A stretch of DNA of 14,798 nt, taken from Vulcanimicrobiota bacterium (lineage in GTDB: Bacteria; Vulcanimicrobiota; Vulcanimicrobiia; Vulcanimicrobiales; Vulcanimicrobiaceae). The notes beneath the pieces were generated by a model. The model was given only the letters and a program-made list of their open reading frames with translations, did no database searches and was not told the DNA's origin. Positions within the stretch are counted from its first letter, which is position 1; each line of letters starts with the position of its first letter. The stretch lies in the NCBI GenBank assembly GCA_019247395.1, contig JAFAOZ010000302.1:1-14798 (forward strand), given 5' to 3'. Positions 6,928-14,015 of the stretch are shown here, piece after piece. The position numbers and the translations under genes are program-made.

Positions 6928-8328
6928 CTACACGAGGCTGATGACCGGCAGCTCGACGGGCTCCGCGCGTTCGGTGAATCGGCGCGCGCGGCCGACGACA
7001 CGCCCATCGCATCCCCAAACGTGGGCCGCATCGATGGCGACGTCGAGCCACGGCGCCTCGGCTCCGCACGCCGACGGCTTCGGCGCAACGAGCGTCACGT
7101 TATCCGTCGTTTTGGCGCTGATCCGCGAGGCGTCTTTCTTTGAGTCTCCTGCGATGAGCGCGCGCACGACCCGCCCGACTTTACCTTCATGGTAGCGGCG
7201 CGTTACGTCGTTCTGCGCGTCGAGCAGCTGGGTGAAGCGCGCATGCGCGACCTCGGCGGGAACCTGTTTCCACTGCGCCGCGGGCGTACCGCGCCGTACC
7301 GAATAGATGAACGTAAAAGCGTTCGCAAAAACCCCGCCCCGCACGTAGGCGAGCGTTGCCTCGAAATCGGCGTCGCTCTCGCCTGGGAAACCGGCGATGA
7401 GATCCGTCGTAATCGCCGCGTTTGCGATGCGCTCGCGAATCTGCCGGACGACGCGGTCGAATTGCTCCAGCGTATACTTACGGTTCATCCGACGGAGCAT
7501 CGCATTGCTCCCAGATTGAAGCGGCAAGTGAATTCGCGGGTTGAGCTGTGAGATGCCGGCAAGGTCGTCAAGGATCTTGTCGCTGAAGTCCTTGGGGTGC
7601 GGTGAGATGAAGGTCAGCCGCTCGAGCCCCGGAAGCGCGGCAATGCGCTTGCACAGATCGCCAAAATCGCTGCCGTCTGCCGGATCGCGCCAAGCGTTGA
7701 CCGTCTGCCCGACCAGCATGATTTCGCGTGCGCCCTGCGCGATGCGCTCGGAGACCTCGGTCGCGATTGCGGCCGCCGGACGGTGATCGAAGCGGCCGCG
7801 CACGTGCGGGACGATACAAAACGTACAATAGTAGGAACACCCGCGCTGCACGGTGACGAACGCTCGCAGGTGCGAGAACGCGTCGGTCACTCCGTCGGCG
7901 CTTCCGCCCAAAGCGAACCGAAGCATGTTGTCGCGACGATCGCCTTCGGGAGGGGCGTCTGGGACGGCGCCCCGCCGCGCCCACTCGGCGAGGCGGTCAC
8001 CGAGCAATGCGAGCTCGCGCGTGCCGAAGACCGCGTCAACGTGCGGCGCGCGCCGCTGCATGATCTCACGATCTTGTTCGGCGAGACAGCCCGTGACGAT
8101 AAGACGAACGCGAGGATCGCACGCCTTGAGCGCCTTGAAATGATTCATCCGGCCATAGGCGCGGCGTTCGGCGTTTTCGCGCACGGTGCAGGTGTTGAGG
8201 ACGACCACGTTGGCGTCCTCAGCTGCGTCGGCAACGGTATATCCCGCAGAAACCGCACGCTCGGCAATGTAGCGTGAATCGGCTTCATTCATCTGACAGC
8301 CGAAGGTCTCGATATAGAGTCTGGGCAT
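6928..8328 (-). CDS. miaB: tRNA-2-methylthio-N6-dimethylallyladenosine synthase MiaB
   Basis: This 466-residue radical-SAM methylthiotransferase adds the 2-methylthio group to i6A37 of tRNAs that read UNN codons. The N-terminal cluster domain has all three cysteines, C11 (TFGCQMNEADS), C47 (NTCTV) and C81 (TGCLAEQ), for the auxiliary 4Fe-4S cluster. The radical-SAM motif is C164-x3-C168-x2-C171 (RGCSYYCTFC), followed by IVPHVRGR. Other family blocks include LVGQTVNAW, LPLQSGSNAMLRRMNRKYT and DLIAGFPGESDADF. The C-terminal region from about 380 fits a TRAM tRNA-binding domain. I chose the ATG at 8328 because the protein then begins MPRLYIETFGCQMN, the usual MiaB N-terminus; the frame is open upstream to 8385 but would overlap der. 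It is the first gene of the leftward run, with mutS seven bases downstream. The start region faces der across 32 bases. Confidence 0.97.
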   Translation of the reverse strand: MPRLYIETFGCQMNEADSRYIAERAVSAGYTVADAAEDANVVVLNTCTVRENAERRAYGRMNHFKALKACDPRVRLIVTGCLAEQDREIMQRRAPHVDAVFGTRELALLGDRLAEWARRGAVPDAPPEGDRRDNMLRFALGGSADGVTDAFSHLRAFVTVQRGCSYYCTFCIVPHVRGRFDHRPAAAIATEVSERIAQGAREIMLVGQTVNAWRDPADGSDFGDLCKRIAALPGLERLTFISPHPKDFSDKILDDLAGISQLNPRIHLPLQSGSNAMLRRMNRKYTLEQFDRVVRQIRERIANAAITTDLIAGFPGESDADFEATLAYVRGGVFANAFTFIYSVRRGTPAAQWKQVPAEVAHARFTQLLDAQNDVTRRYHEGKVGRVVRALIAGDSKKDASRISAKTTDNVTLVAPKPSACGAEAPWLDVAIDAAHVWGCDGRVVGRARRFTERAEPVELPVISLV

Positions 8329-8360
8329 GCTCGGAGTGCGCACTTCGCGAAGAGCCCGGA
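8329..8360. promoter_or_regulatory. Divergent miaB/der start region with two overlapping palindromes
   Basis: Only 32 bases separate the miaB ATG (minus) from the der ATG (plus). They contain two perfect 10-base palindromes sharing two bases: AGTGCGCACT (8335-8344) and CTTCGCGAAG (8343-8352). I cannot identify -10 or -35 elements here, so promoters may lie inside the opposite coding regions or the transcripts may have very short leaders. The palindromes could be an operator, or chance in CG-rich sequence. GAAGAG (8350-8355) also serves as a plausible der ribosome site. Confidence 0.35.
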
Positions 8361-9716
8361 ATGCTCCACCCGGCGACGGTCGCAATCGTGGGACGGCCGA
8401 ACGTCGGCAAGAGCGCGCTCTTCAACCGCTTGATCGGCCGCCGGCTTGCGATCGTCGAAGACACGCCCGGCGTCACGCGCGATCGTCTCTACGCGCTTTG
8501 CGACTGGCGCGGACGCATGTTCAGCGTCGTAGATACGGCCGGAATCGATCCCGGCGCCGATGTGGCGCACGGCGCCGAACTGGCCGACGCGACGCGCCGG
8601 CAAGCCGAGGCCGCCGCTGACGAGGCCGACGCCATCGTCATGGTGGTGGATGCGCAGACGGGACGTCATCCGCTCGACGACGACGTCGCGGGAATCTTGC
8701 GCCGCAAAGGTCGCCCGATCGTCTTGGTCGCCAACAAGTCCGAATCGCCCGATGCCGCCGCCGCTATCCACGCCGAGTTCGGTGCGCTGGGATTCGGCGA
8801 GCCCGTTGCCGTATCGGCGATTCACGGCGAAGGCACCGGAGATCTGCTCGATCGCATCGTCGAGCTTTTGCCTCCGCCCGAGCCGGAAGCGGAAGATAGC
8901 AACGAGCTCGCGTTGGCCGTGATCGGTCGCCCCAACGTCGGAAAGAGCTCGCTCGTGAACGCGCTGCTGGGACAAGAGCGTTCGCTCGTCTCCCAGACTC
9001 CCGGTACGACGCGCGACGCGGTGGACGCCGTCTTTACGTGGCACGATAGAAATTACCGGCTCGTCGATACGGCAGGCTTTCGCAAGCGTCCCGAAGCGCA
9101 CGGTGCGATCGAATACTATGCGGCACTCCGTTCGCTCGGCGCGATCGCTCGTTGCGACATTGCGCTGCTCGTTTTCGATGCAATGACGGGCGTCATGGCA
9201 CAGGATCGTCGTCTTGCCGGCATTGCGCTCGAGGAACGCAAAGGCCTGATCGTGGTCGGAAATAAATGGGATCTCGTGCGCGAACAGACCGACGAGTACA
9301 CGCAGAGCGATCTTGCGGCGGCGGTTCGCGACGCAATCCCCTTCGCCGCGTTTGCGCCGATTACGTTTCTCTCGGCAAAAACGCATCGGCGGTTGGGCGG
9401 TTTGATGCCGATCGTCGCACGCGTCGCCGAGAATCTCGGCAAGCGGATCACGACCGCGGAGCTCAACGTCGTTATCCGAAAGGCCGTGCTTGCGCACCCG
9501 CCGTCCGCAGCAGGGGGACGGCTTTTGCGCATCTACTACGCGTCGCAGCCCGCAACGCATCCGCCGCTCTTCGTTTTTCACTGCAACGACCCCGAGCTCG
9601 TCCAAAACCACTACAAACGCTTTTTGGAAAATACGATTCGGCAGCACTTCGACTTCGAAGGAGTGCCGCTGGCGCTCGAGTTCCGCGCGCGCCGAGAAGA
9701 GGATCGCGCGACGTGA
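8361..9716 (+). CDS. der: Ribosome biogenesis GTPase Der (EngA)
   Basis: This 451-residue protein has the tandem GTPase arrangement unique to Der and acts in 50S subunit assembly. GTPase domain 1 has GRPNVGKS (11-18), DTPGVTRD (34-41), DTAG (58-61) and NKSE (125-128). Domain 2 has GRPNVGKS (189-196), TPGTTRD (213-219), DTAGFRKR (236-243) and NKWD (301-304). A KH-like domain fills about 355-451, including FVFHCNDPELVQNHYKRFLEN. The first domain has Glu at the last G4 position where NKxD is the norm; Der proteins of several proteobacteria have the same change, so I do not treat it as a defect. The ATG at 8361 puts the first P-loop ten residues in, as usual, and has GAAGAG upstream. The frame extends back to 8274 but would overlap miaB. 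The TGA stop overlaps the plsY start. Confidence 0.97.
   Translation: MLHPATVAIVGRPNVGKSALFNRLIGRRLAIVEDTPGVTRDRLYALCDWRGRMFSVVDTAGIDPGADVAHGAELADATRRQAEAAADEADAIVMVVDAQTGRHPLDDDVAGILRRKGRPIVLVANKSESPDAAAAIHAEFGALGFGEPVAVSAIHGEGTGDLLDRIVELLPPPEPEAEDSNELALAVIGRPNVGKSSLVNALLGQERSLVSQTPGTTRDAVDAVFTWHDRNYRLVDTAGFRKRPEAHGAIEYYAALRSLGAIARCDIALLVFDAMTGVMAQDRRLAGIALEERKGLIVVGNKWDLVREQTDEYTQSDLAAAVRDAIPFAAFAPITFLSAKTHRRLGGLMPIVARVAENLGKRITTAELNVVIRKAVLAHPPSAAGGRLLRIYYASQPATHPPLFVFHCNDPELVQNHYKRFLENTIRQHFDFEGVPLALEFRARREEDRAT
9697..9703 (+). promoter_or_regulatory. Ribosome binding site for plsY inside the end of der
   Basis: AAGAGGA lies nine bases before the GTG at 9713, inside the last codons of der. 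It supports that GTG, which overlaps the der stop as GTGA, as the plsY start, and suggests translational coupling. Confidence 0.6.
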
Positions 9717-10387
9717 GCGATATCGGACTCTCGAAATCGGTTTCAGATGCGCTGCTCGCCATTGTGATTGCGATTCCAATCGCGGCCTTCCTCGGCGCAT
9801 TTTTGATCGGCTCGATTCCGTTCGGCTATCTTATCGGCAGGCTCTTCTATCGCACCGACATCCGCCGGGAAGGCTCCGGCAACATCGGCGCCATGAACGC
9901 GCTGCGAACGCTTGGCAAGGCCGGCGCCATCGCCGTCTTGCTGCTCGATGCGCTCAAAGGGTTCGCGCCGACCCTATTTGCGCTTTGGTTCTTCAAAGAT
10001 CACTTAGATCTGGAAGGCTTCCCTCCGAGCGAACAGATTTTGGCGGCGATCGTTGCAGCCGGTGCGGTGCTCGGCCATTGTTTCTCGCCGTGGCTGCGCT
10101 TTCGCGGCGGGAAGGGCGTCGCGACATCTTTCGGCGCCATCTTCGCGATGAGCTGGCTAGCGGGACTTTTCGCGCTCGCCGGGTGGCTCATCGGCGCCGG
10201 ATTGACGCGCTATTCGTCGGTAGGCTCGATGCTCGGCAGCGCGCTCGCGCCGATCGCAATTTGGGCGTCCACGCACTCGCTTCCGGAAACCGCCTATGGA
10301 GTTTTCGCGCTGCTGCTGATCCTCTACAAGCATCGCGACAACATCGAGCGGCTGCGCGCCGGTACCGAAGGTCCCATTCGGCTCTAG
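9713..10387 (+). CDS. plsY: Acyl-phosphate:glycerol-3-phosphate acyltransferase PlsY
   Basis: This 224-residue polytopic inner-membrane enzyme makes lysophosphatidate from acyl-phosphate and glycerol-3-phosphate, the first acylation in phospholipid synthesis; PlsX normally supplies the acyl-phosphate. The three PlsY signature loops are present: GSIPFGYLIG followed by REGSGNIGAMNALR (about 53-65), GHCFSPWLRFRGGKGVATSFG (121-141) and TRYSSVGSMLGS (165-176). The first loop has GAMN where GATN is usual. The start is the GTG that overlaps the der stop by four bases. The N-terminus before the first signature is about 15 residues longer than in many PlsY proteins, and no later start codon is convincing. 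Der-plsY adjacency is also seen in Firmicutes, where gpsA often follows; here efp follows after 19 bases, so der, plsY and efp are probably cotranscribed. Confidence 0.95.
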   Translation: MSDIGLSKSVSDALLAIVIAIPIAAFLGAFLIGSIPFGYLIGRLFYRTDIRREGSGNIGAMNALRTLGKAGAIAVLLLDALKGFAPTLFALWFFKDHLDLEGFPPSEQILAAIVAAGAVLGHCFSPWLRFRGGKGVATSFGAIFAMSWLAGLFALAGWLIGAGLTRYSSVGSMLGSALAPIAIWASTHSLPETAYGVFALLLILYKHRDNIERLRAGTEGPIRL

Positions 10388-10406
10388 ACCGTACTCTGGG
10401 AAACTC

Positions 10407-10967
10407 ATGATTTCGTCAAACGACCTTCGCAACGGCGTCACCATTGTCGTCGACGGCCAGCTCTGGACCGTCATTGAATTTTTGCACGTAAAACCGGGCA
10501 AAGGCTCGGCCTTCGTGCGCACGCGCCTGAAAAATGTCAAGACCGGCACGACCTTGGAGCGCACCTTCCGCGCCGGTGAGAAGCTCGAGCGCGCAACCGT
10601 CGACAATCGTCAAATGCAAATGTTGTACAACGATTCCGATGGCTACCATTTCATGGATCAGGAGACGTTCGAAAACGTTACGCTGCTGCGCGACCTCATC
10701 GGCGATCCCGCGGATTTCCTCAAAGACGGCATGGTCGTTGACGTGCAGTTCCACGACGGCGCGGCAATCGGCGTCGATCTCCCCGCTCACGTGGAATTGA
10801 AGGTCGTTGAGACCGATCCCGGTTTCAGAGGCGACACCGCAACCAACGTGACCAAACCGGCAAAACTCGAAACCGGGGCGACCGTCGCCGTACCGCTCTT
10901 CGTCGAAGAGGGGAACGTCATTCGCATCGACACGCGCGACCGCAGGTACATCGGCCGCTCCAGCTAG
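10407..10967 (+). CDS. efp: Translation elongation factor P
   Basis: This 186-residue EF-P binds between the P and E sites of the ribosome and relieves stalling at consecutive prolines. It has the normal three-domain length: an N-terminal KOW-like domain at about 1-65, an OB domain at about 66-127 and a C-terminal OB domain ending in VPLFVEEGNVIRIDTRDRRY. The tip loop is HVKPGKGSAFVR with Lys32 at the residue modified in many bacteria. That fits a lysine-type EF-P (beta-lysylated, aminopentanol-modified or unmodified) and excludes the arginine-rhamnose type. None of the known modification genes (epmA, epmB, ymfI) is in this window. The ATG at 10407 has GGGAA about six bases upstream and starts the family-typical MISSNDLRNG. 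It follows plsY by 19 bases. Confidence 0.97.
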   Translation: MISSNDLRNGVTIVVDGQLWTVIEFLHVKPGKGSAFVRTRLKNVKTGTTLERTFRAGEKLERATVDNRQMQMLYNDSDGYHFMDQETFENVTLLRDLIGDPADFLKDGMVVDVQFHDGAAIGVDLPAHVELKVVETDPGFRGDTATNVTKPAKLETGATVAVPLFVEEGNVIRIDTRDRRYIGRSS

Positions 10968-11052
10968 CCTGCACGCGGGAGGACTTCATCCAGCCGGTCG
11001 GCAACCAGCCCACTAGCCTGGCTCGAAAACGCGGCCGGCAAAGGAACGCGCG

Positions 11053-11514
11053 ATGAACCGTACTCGATCTATCTCTTTTCTCGTAGCGATTGCGCTTGCG
11101 CCGGCGCTTTCATCCTGCGCTTCGCACTCGATCGCTCCGGTAACGCCGCTGACAACGGCGACGCAGGCCCTCTCCGCCGCCCAAACCGTTCAACTTCCCT
11201 TTAAGAAATACACGCTGACGGGAACGTGGAACGGCCACTGGAGCGGGGGCGGCTCGTCGGGGAAATTCTCGATGCACGTGACTCAAAAGGGCAACAAATT
11301 TTCCGGGAAGGTCGCGATTACCGTAAAAAAGCAGGTCATAGGCGCCGGCATCAAGGGCACGATCAAGAAGAACACGCTGCACCTATCGGTCAGCATATCG
11401 CAACTTGGGACCGGCAAAGGCACGGCCACGACGAACAAAACCCGCACCACCATGAATGGTTCGATTACGTTTACAAAGCTTGGGGCCGTTTCGTTTAGCG
11501 CCTCGAAGAACTAG
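11053..11514 (+). CDS. Small secreted lipoprotein, beta-rich, unknown function
   Basis: This 153-residue protein starts with a lipoprotein signal peptide: a basic N-terminus (MNRTR), a hydrophobic stretch and the lipobox A-L-S-S-C with the lipidated Cys at 22. A Ser/Thr/Ala/Pro-rich linker follows to about residue 48. The rest is Gly/Thr/Ser/Lys-rich with short alternating strands: LTGTWNGHWSGGG, KFSMHVTQKGNKFSGKV, GTIKKNTLHLSVSI, then a Thr/Lys-rich strand pair. This GTW-x-G / QxGNxxxGxV pattern occurs in small secreted beta-barrel domains of several phyla, but I cannot name a family. The mature protein is strongly basic and has no catalytic-looking residues, so a structural or binding role in the envelope is likely. 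AAGGAA (11041-11046) lies six bases before the ATG. It sits 85 bases after efp and may have its own promoter, which I could not locate. Confidence 0.82.
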   Translation: MNRTRSISFLVAIALAPALSSCASHSIAPVTPLTTATQALSAAQTVQLPFKKYTLTGTWNGHWSGGGSSGKFSMHVTQKGNKFSGKVAITVKKQVIGAGIKGTIKKNTLHLSVSISQLGTGKGTATTNKTRTTMNGSITFTKLGAVSFSASKN

Positions 11515-11540
11515 GCCTACGCACCTGGGAAGATCGCCAA

Positions 11541-11560
11541 GACCTTAGCGAGGGAAGGTC
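11541..11560. terminator. Possible hairpin at the convergent lipoprotein/fumC ends
   Basis: GACCTT (11541-11546) pairs perfectly with AAGGTC (11555-11560) around an 8-base loop, overlapping the fumC stop codon. The convergent stops are 30 bases apart. No clear T-run follows on either strand, so the case for termination is weak. Confidence 0.25.
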
Positions 11561-12963
11561 ATCTCCTTAGGCACGACGAGCGTGTCGTACTCTTCTTCCG
11601 TGACGTGGCCCAGTGCGAGCGCCGCTTTTTTGAGTGTCGTCTTTTCGTGGTGGGCCTTCTTCGCAATCTCGGCGGCCTTGTCGTAGCCGATCTTCGGCGA
11701 AAGCGCCGTGACGACCATGAGCGATTCATCGAGGTACTTCTTGATCTGCTCTTCGTTGGCTTGCAACCCTTCGACCGCATGTTCCCGGAACATCGTGCAG
11801 GCGTCGCTCAATAGTCGCGTTGAGTGCAAAAAATTGTAGATGATCACGGGATTGAAGACGTTCAGCTCAAAGTTGCCTTGAGAAGCGCCGAAGCTGATCG
11901 CGAGGTCGTTGCCGTAGACCTGCACGCACACCATCGTCATCGCTTCCGATTGCGTCGGGTTGACCTTGCCCGGCATGATCGAGCTGCCGGGTTCGTTCTC
12001 CGGCAGTATCAGCTCGCCGATTCCCGCTCGCGGGCCCGACGCCAGCCATCGGACGTCGTTGGCGATCTTCATCAGCGCGGCCGCAAGCATTTTCAGCGCG
12101 CCGGATGCGAAGACGAAATCGTCGTGCGAGGCAAGCGCCGTGAACTTGTTCGGATGCGAGCGGAACGGTAACCCTGTGAGCTCGGCGATCTTTGCCGCCG
12201 TGCGCTCACCGAACTCCGGATGAGCGTTCAATCCGGTTCCGACGGCCGTGCCGCCGATCGCCAGGTCATAGAGCGGGTCCAGAGCCTCTTTGCAGGCCTT
12301 GATCGCCCGATCGAGCTGCGTCACGTAGCCGGAGAACTCTTGCTCGAGCGTGATAGGCGTCGCGTCCTGAAGATGGGTACGGCCGACTTTGACGACGTGC
12401 GCCCAGCCCTTGGCTTTGGCCGCAAGGGCATCGCGGAGCGCTTCAACGGCGGGCAGCATCGCAACCATTGCTTGCGCGCCGGCAACATGCATCGCCGTGG
12501 GGAACGTATCGTTCGAGGACTGCGACATGTTAACGTGGTCGTTCGGATGAACGGGCTTCTTTGAGCCCATTTCACCGCCCGCCAACTCTATGGCACGATT
12601 TGAAATCACTTCGTTGACGTTCATGTTCGTCTGCGTGCCCGACCCCGTCTGCCAGACGCGCAACGGGAAGTTCGCGTTGAGCGATCCGGCGACGACCTCA
12701 TCGGCGGCCTTTACGATCAAGCCCGTCCGCTCTTCATCAAGTTTGCCCAAACCGTTATTGACAAGCGCGGCAGCTTTTTTCAGCACCGCCATCGCGTGGA
12801 CGACTTGCCGGGGCATGACGTCGCGCGGCCACGTTTCCTCGCCGATGTCGAAGTGAATGAGCGACCGCGCCGTTTGCGCGCCGTAGTAATTTTCCGATGG
12901 AACCTCGATCGCGCCCATCGAATCGGTTTCGATGCGCGTACCTTTCGAATTCGCCGTAATCAT
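11545..12963 (-). CDS. fumC: Class II fumarate hydratase (fumarase C)
   Basis: This 472-residue enzyme interconverts fumarate and L-malate in the TCA cycle in the cytoplasm, without an iron-sulfur cluster. Family blocks in order are [20 protein letters not shown] (15-34), [20 protein letters not shown] (104-123), [20 protein letters not shown] (139-158), [10 protein letters not shown] (194-203, with the catalytic-dyad His197) and the superfamily signature [11 protein letters not shown] (326-336). Length and motifs match fumarase C better than aspartase or argininosuccinate lyase: [11 protein letters not shown] and [13 protein letters not shown] fit fumarase, and no aspartase-specific pattern is seen. 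The ATG at 12963 lies 16 bases after the SprT-like gene, whose stop lies just upstream, so the two probably share a transcript. The ribosome site (GAGAG) is weak. Confidence 0.96.
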   Translation of the reverse strand: MITANSKGTRIETDSMGAIEVPSENYYGAQTARSLIHFDIGEETWPRDVMPRQVVHAMAVLKKAAALVNNGLGKLDEERTGLIVKAADEVVAGSLNANFPLRVWQTGSGTQTNMNVNEVISNRAIELAGGEMGSKKPVHPNDHVNMSQSSNDTFPTAMHVAGAQAMVAMLPAVEALRDALAAKAKGWAHVVKVGRTHLQDATPITLEQEFSGYVTQLDRAIKACKEALDPLYDLAIGGTAVGTGLNAHPEFGERTAAKIAELTGLPFRSHPNKFTALASHDDFVFASGALKMLAAALMKIANDVRWLASGPRAGIGELILPENEPGSSIMPGKVNPTQSEAMTMVCVQVYGNDLAISFGASQGNFELNVFNPVIIYNFLHSTRLLSDACTMFREHAVEGLQANEEQIKKYLDESLMVVTALSPKIGYDKAAEIAKKAHHEKTTLKKAALALGHVTEEEYDTLVVPKEMTFPR

Positions 12964-12979
12964 AGCTCTCGCAACTTCG

Positions 12980-13579
12980 TCATCGCGCCGAACGTTTCCG
13001 GGCGGCGTGGGCGGCGTCTAAGCTCGTACCGGCGGCTCGGACTTCGACGATTTCGTAGATCGTGAGCGGATAGCGGGGGTCAAAGCGACTTTTGTTGCAG
13101 CGCGGGCAGCTCGAGGCTCTGCGCGGCCGCACTCGCCGCAGCGTCTCGAAGGTGCATCGTTCGCACCGGAGGATGTAGCGTTTGCTCGATTCCTTGAGCG
13201 GGGCGACGGTTCCCATCTCGTGGTAAATCGATTGCAGTCCGCACTCCCGCAGTTTTCGCTTAAATCGCGGGCCGTGACCGGTGTCGCGGAACTTTGCGTA
13301 GCACCAGGCGTGAATCATCTCGTGCAACAGGGTCTCGCGCAACGCCTCGGGATATTGCCTAAAATGCTTGGGTGAAAGTTCGATTTCCATAGGGTGCGCG
13401 CCGTACGTCGTGCGGCCCGCCGAATTGGAGAACCGCTCGTTATAACGGATCTTGCAGTCTGGAACTTCGCCATTGAAATATTCGTAGTTCAGACGGGCGA
13501 AAAGCAGTTGCAGATCGGCCTCACCCGGTAACACGTTGGTCACGCATGATTTATTTCGCCGAACGTCCAACGAAATCAT
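12980..13579 (-). CDS. SprT-like zinc metalloprotease with C-terminal zinc ribbon
   Basis: This 199-residue protein has the SprT/Spartan zincin core: [17 protein letters not shown] (21-37), the active site HEMIHAW (86-92, with E87 catalytic and H86 and H90 as zinc ligands) and [10 protein letters not shown] (101-110), whose H102 is the third ligand. A C-terminal zinc ribbon follows with C139-x2-C142 (RCERC) and C158-x2-C161 (CPRC). Eukaryotic Spartan relatives digest proteins crosslinked to DNA. Bacterial SprT-like proteins are less studied, so a DNA-protein crosslink or stress role is inferred from family only. The start is uncertain: ATG at 13579 gives the longest form, while GTG at 13543 removes 12 poorly conserved-looking residues and leaves space for a leader. 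Neither has a clear ribosome site. fumC follows 16 bases downstream and a TPR gene diverges. Confidence 0.88.
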   Translation of the reverse strand: MISLDVRRNKSCVTNVLPGEADLQLLFARLNYEYFNGEVPDCKIRYNERFSNSAGRTTYGAHPMEIELSPKHFRQYPEALRETLLHEMIHAWCYAKFRDTGHGPRFKRKLRECGLQSIYHEMGTVAPLKESSKRYILRCERCTFETLRRVRPRRASSCPRCNKSRFDPRYPLTIYEIVEVRAAGTSLDAAHAARKRSAR

Positions 13580-13580
13580 C
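13548..13580. promoter_or_regulatory. Interrupted inverted repeat at the sprT/TPR divergent start
   Basis: GAT (13548-13550) and ATTTCG (13553-13558) are mirrored by CGAAAT (13571-13576) and ATC (13578-13580), around 12 central bases. The repeat spans the region where both divergent genes must begin. It is also one of the few AT-richer patches nearby, so it could be an operator or promoter, though part of it may be coding depending on the true starts. Confidence 0.35.
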
Positions 13581-14003
13581 GTGGCCGAAGCAAACGACGC
13601 CGGTCTTCCGGCAAGGATTTACCTGCCCATCCTTGCCGTCATTACCATCGCGTTTCTCGGCACGATGGCGTATCTGGTTTCCATCGGATTTGGGGTTACC
13701 GGTTCGGTTTTCGGAAAATCCGCGGACACCGGCACCGCGCCCGTAACCGCGCGGCAAGGCTCGCAGAACGACGTCGAAGGCGGCCCTCCTGCGCCGGTGA
13801 TGGCGCAACTTCAGACGCTACGGGCGCGTATTGCGGCTCATCCGAACGATGACGTCGCGATAACGCAACTCGCCGACATGTACCTCGCAGCGAACAAGTT
13901 CGAAGAAGCTATTCCGCTCTATCGGCGAGCGCTGCGGGCCAACCCCCACAATGTTGCGGCTCAAACGGGTCTCGCGCAAGCGCAGGCCGCCCTGCAGCAA
14001 TAA
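13581..14003 (+). CDS. Membrane-anchored TPR-repeat protein
   Basis: With the GTG start at 13581 this is a 140-residue protein. A short N-terminus leads into one transmembrane segment (about 14-34), then a Gly/Pro/Thr-rich linker (about 40-72), then about one and a half tetratricopeptide repeats from 87 to 138. The helix pair reads DVAITQLADMYLAANKFEEAIPLYRRALRANP in pattern, with the usual A, Y, A and P positions. TPRs are protein-binding scaffolds; the partner is not evident. The layout resembles the small anchored TPR segment of cytochrome c biogenesis CcmI/CcmH proteins, but no other ccm gene is present. The frame also opens at TTG 13536, which would add 15 residues and overlap the divergent sprT start. 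Neither start has a clear ribosome site. The aminopeptidase gene follows after 12 bases. Confidence 0.78.
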   Translation: MAEANDAGLPARIYLPILAVITIAFLGTMAYLVSIGFGVTGSVFGKSADTGTAPVTARQGSQNDVEGGPPAPVMAQLQTLRARIAAHPNDDVAITQLADMYLAANKFEEAIPLYRRALRANPHNVAAQTGLAQAQAALQQ

Positions 14004-14015
14004 GCGCTCCTCGTC

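Noticed and set aside
6921..7088. Upstream in-frame extension of mutS by 56 codons
   Set aside because: It overlaps miaB, is Arg/Ser-rich low-complexity sequence, and MutS proteins do not carry such a segment. The GTG at 6920 gives the normal N-terminus.
8274..8385. Longer starts for der (back to 8274) and miaB (back to 8385)
   Set aside because: Each would run into the other gene, and each adds residues before a family-typical N-terminus (MLHPATVAIVGRPNVGKS and MPRLYIETFGCQMN).
8733..8744. NKSE instead of NKxD in the first Der GTPase domain
   Set aside because: Glu at this position is known in Der of several proteobacteria, and the second domain has a normal NKWD. It is natural variation rather than a defect.
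8289..9800. A 503-codon open frame on the minus strand opposite der
   Set aside because: It is fully antisense to a well-supported gene, has a random Arg/Asp/His-rich composition without domains, and is expected when GC-rich codon bias removes stops from the opposite strand.
10968..11052. Small inverted repeats between efp and the lipoprotein gene (CCAG/CTGG, AGCC/GGCT)
   Set aside because: The stems are only about four pairs with mismatches and have no T-run, so they do not support a terminator or riboswitch call.
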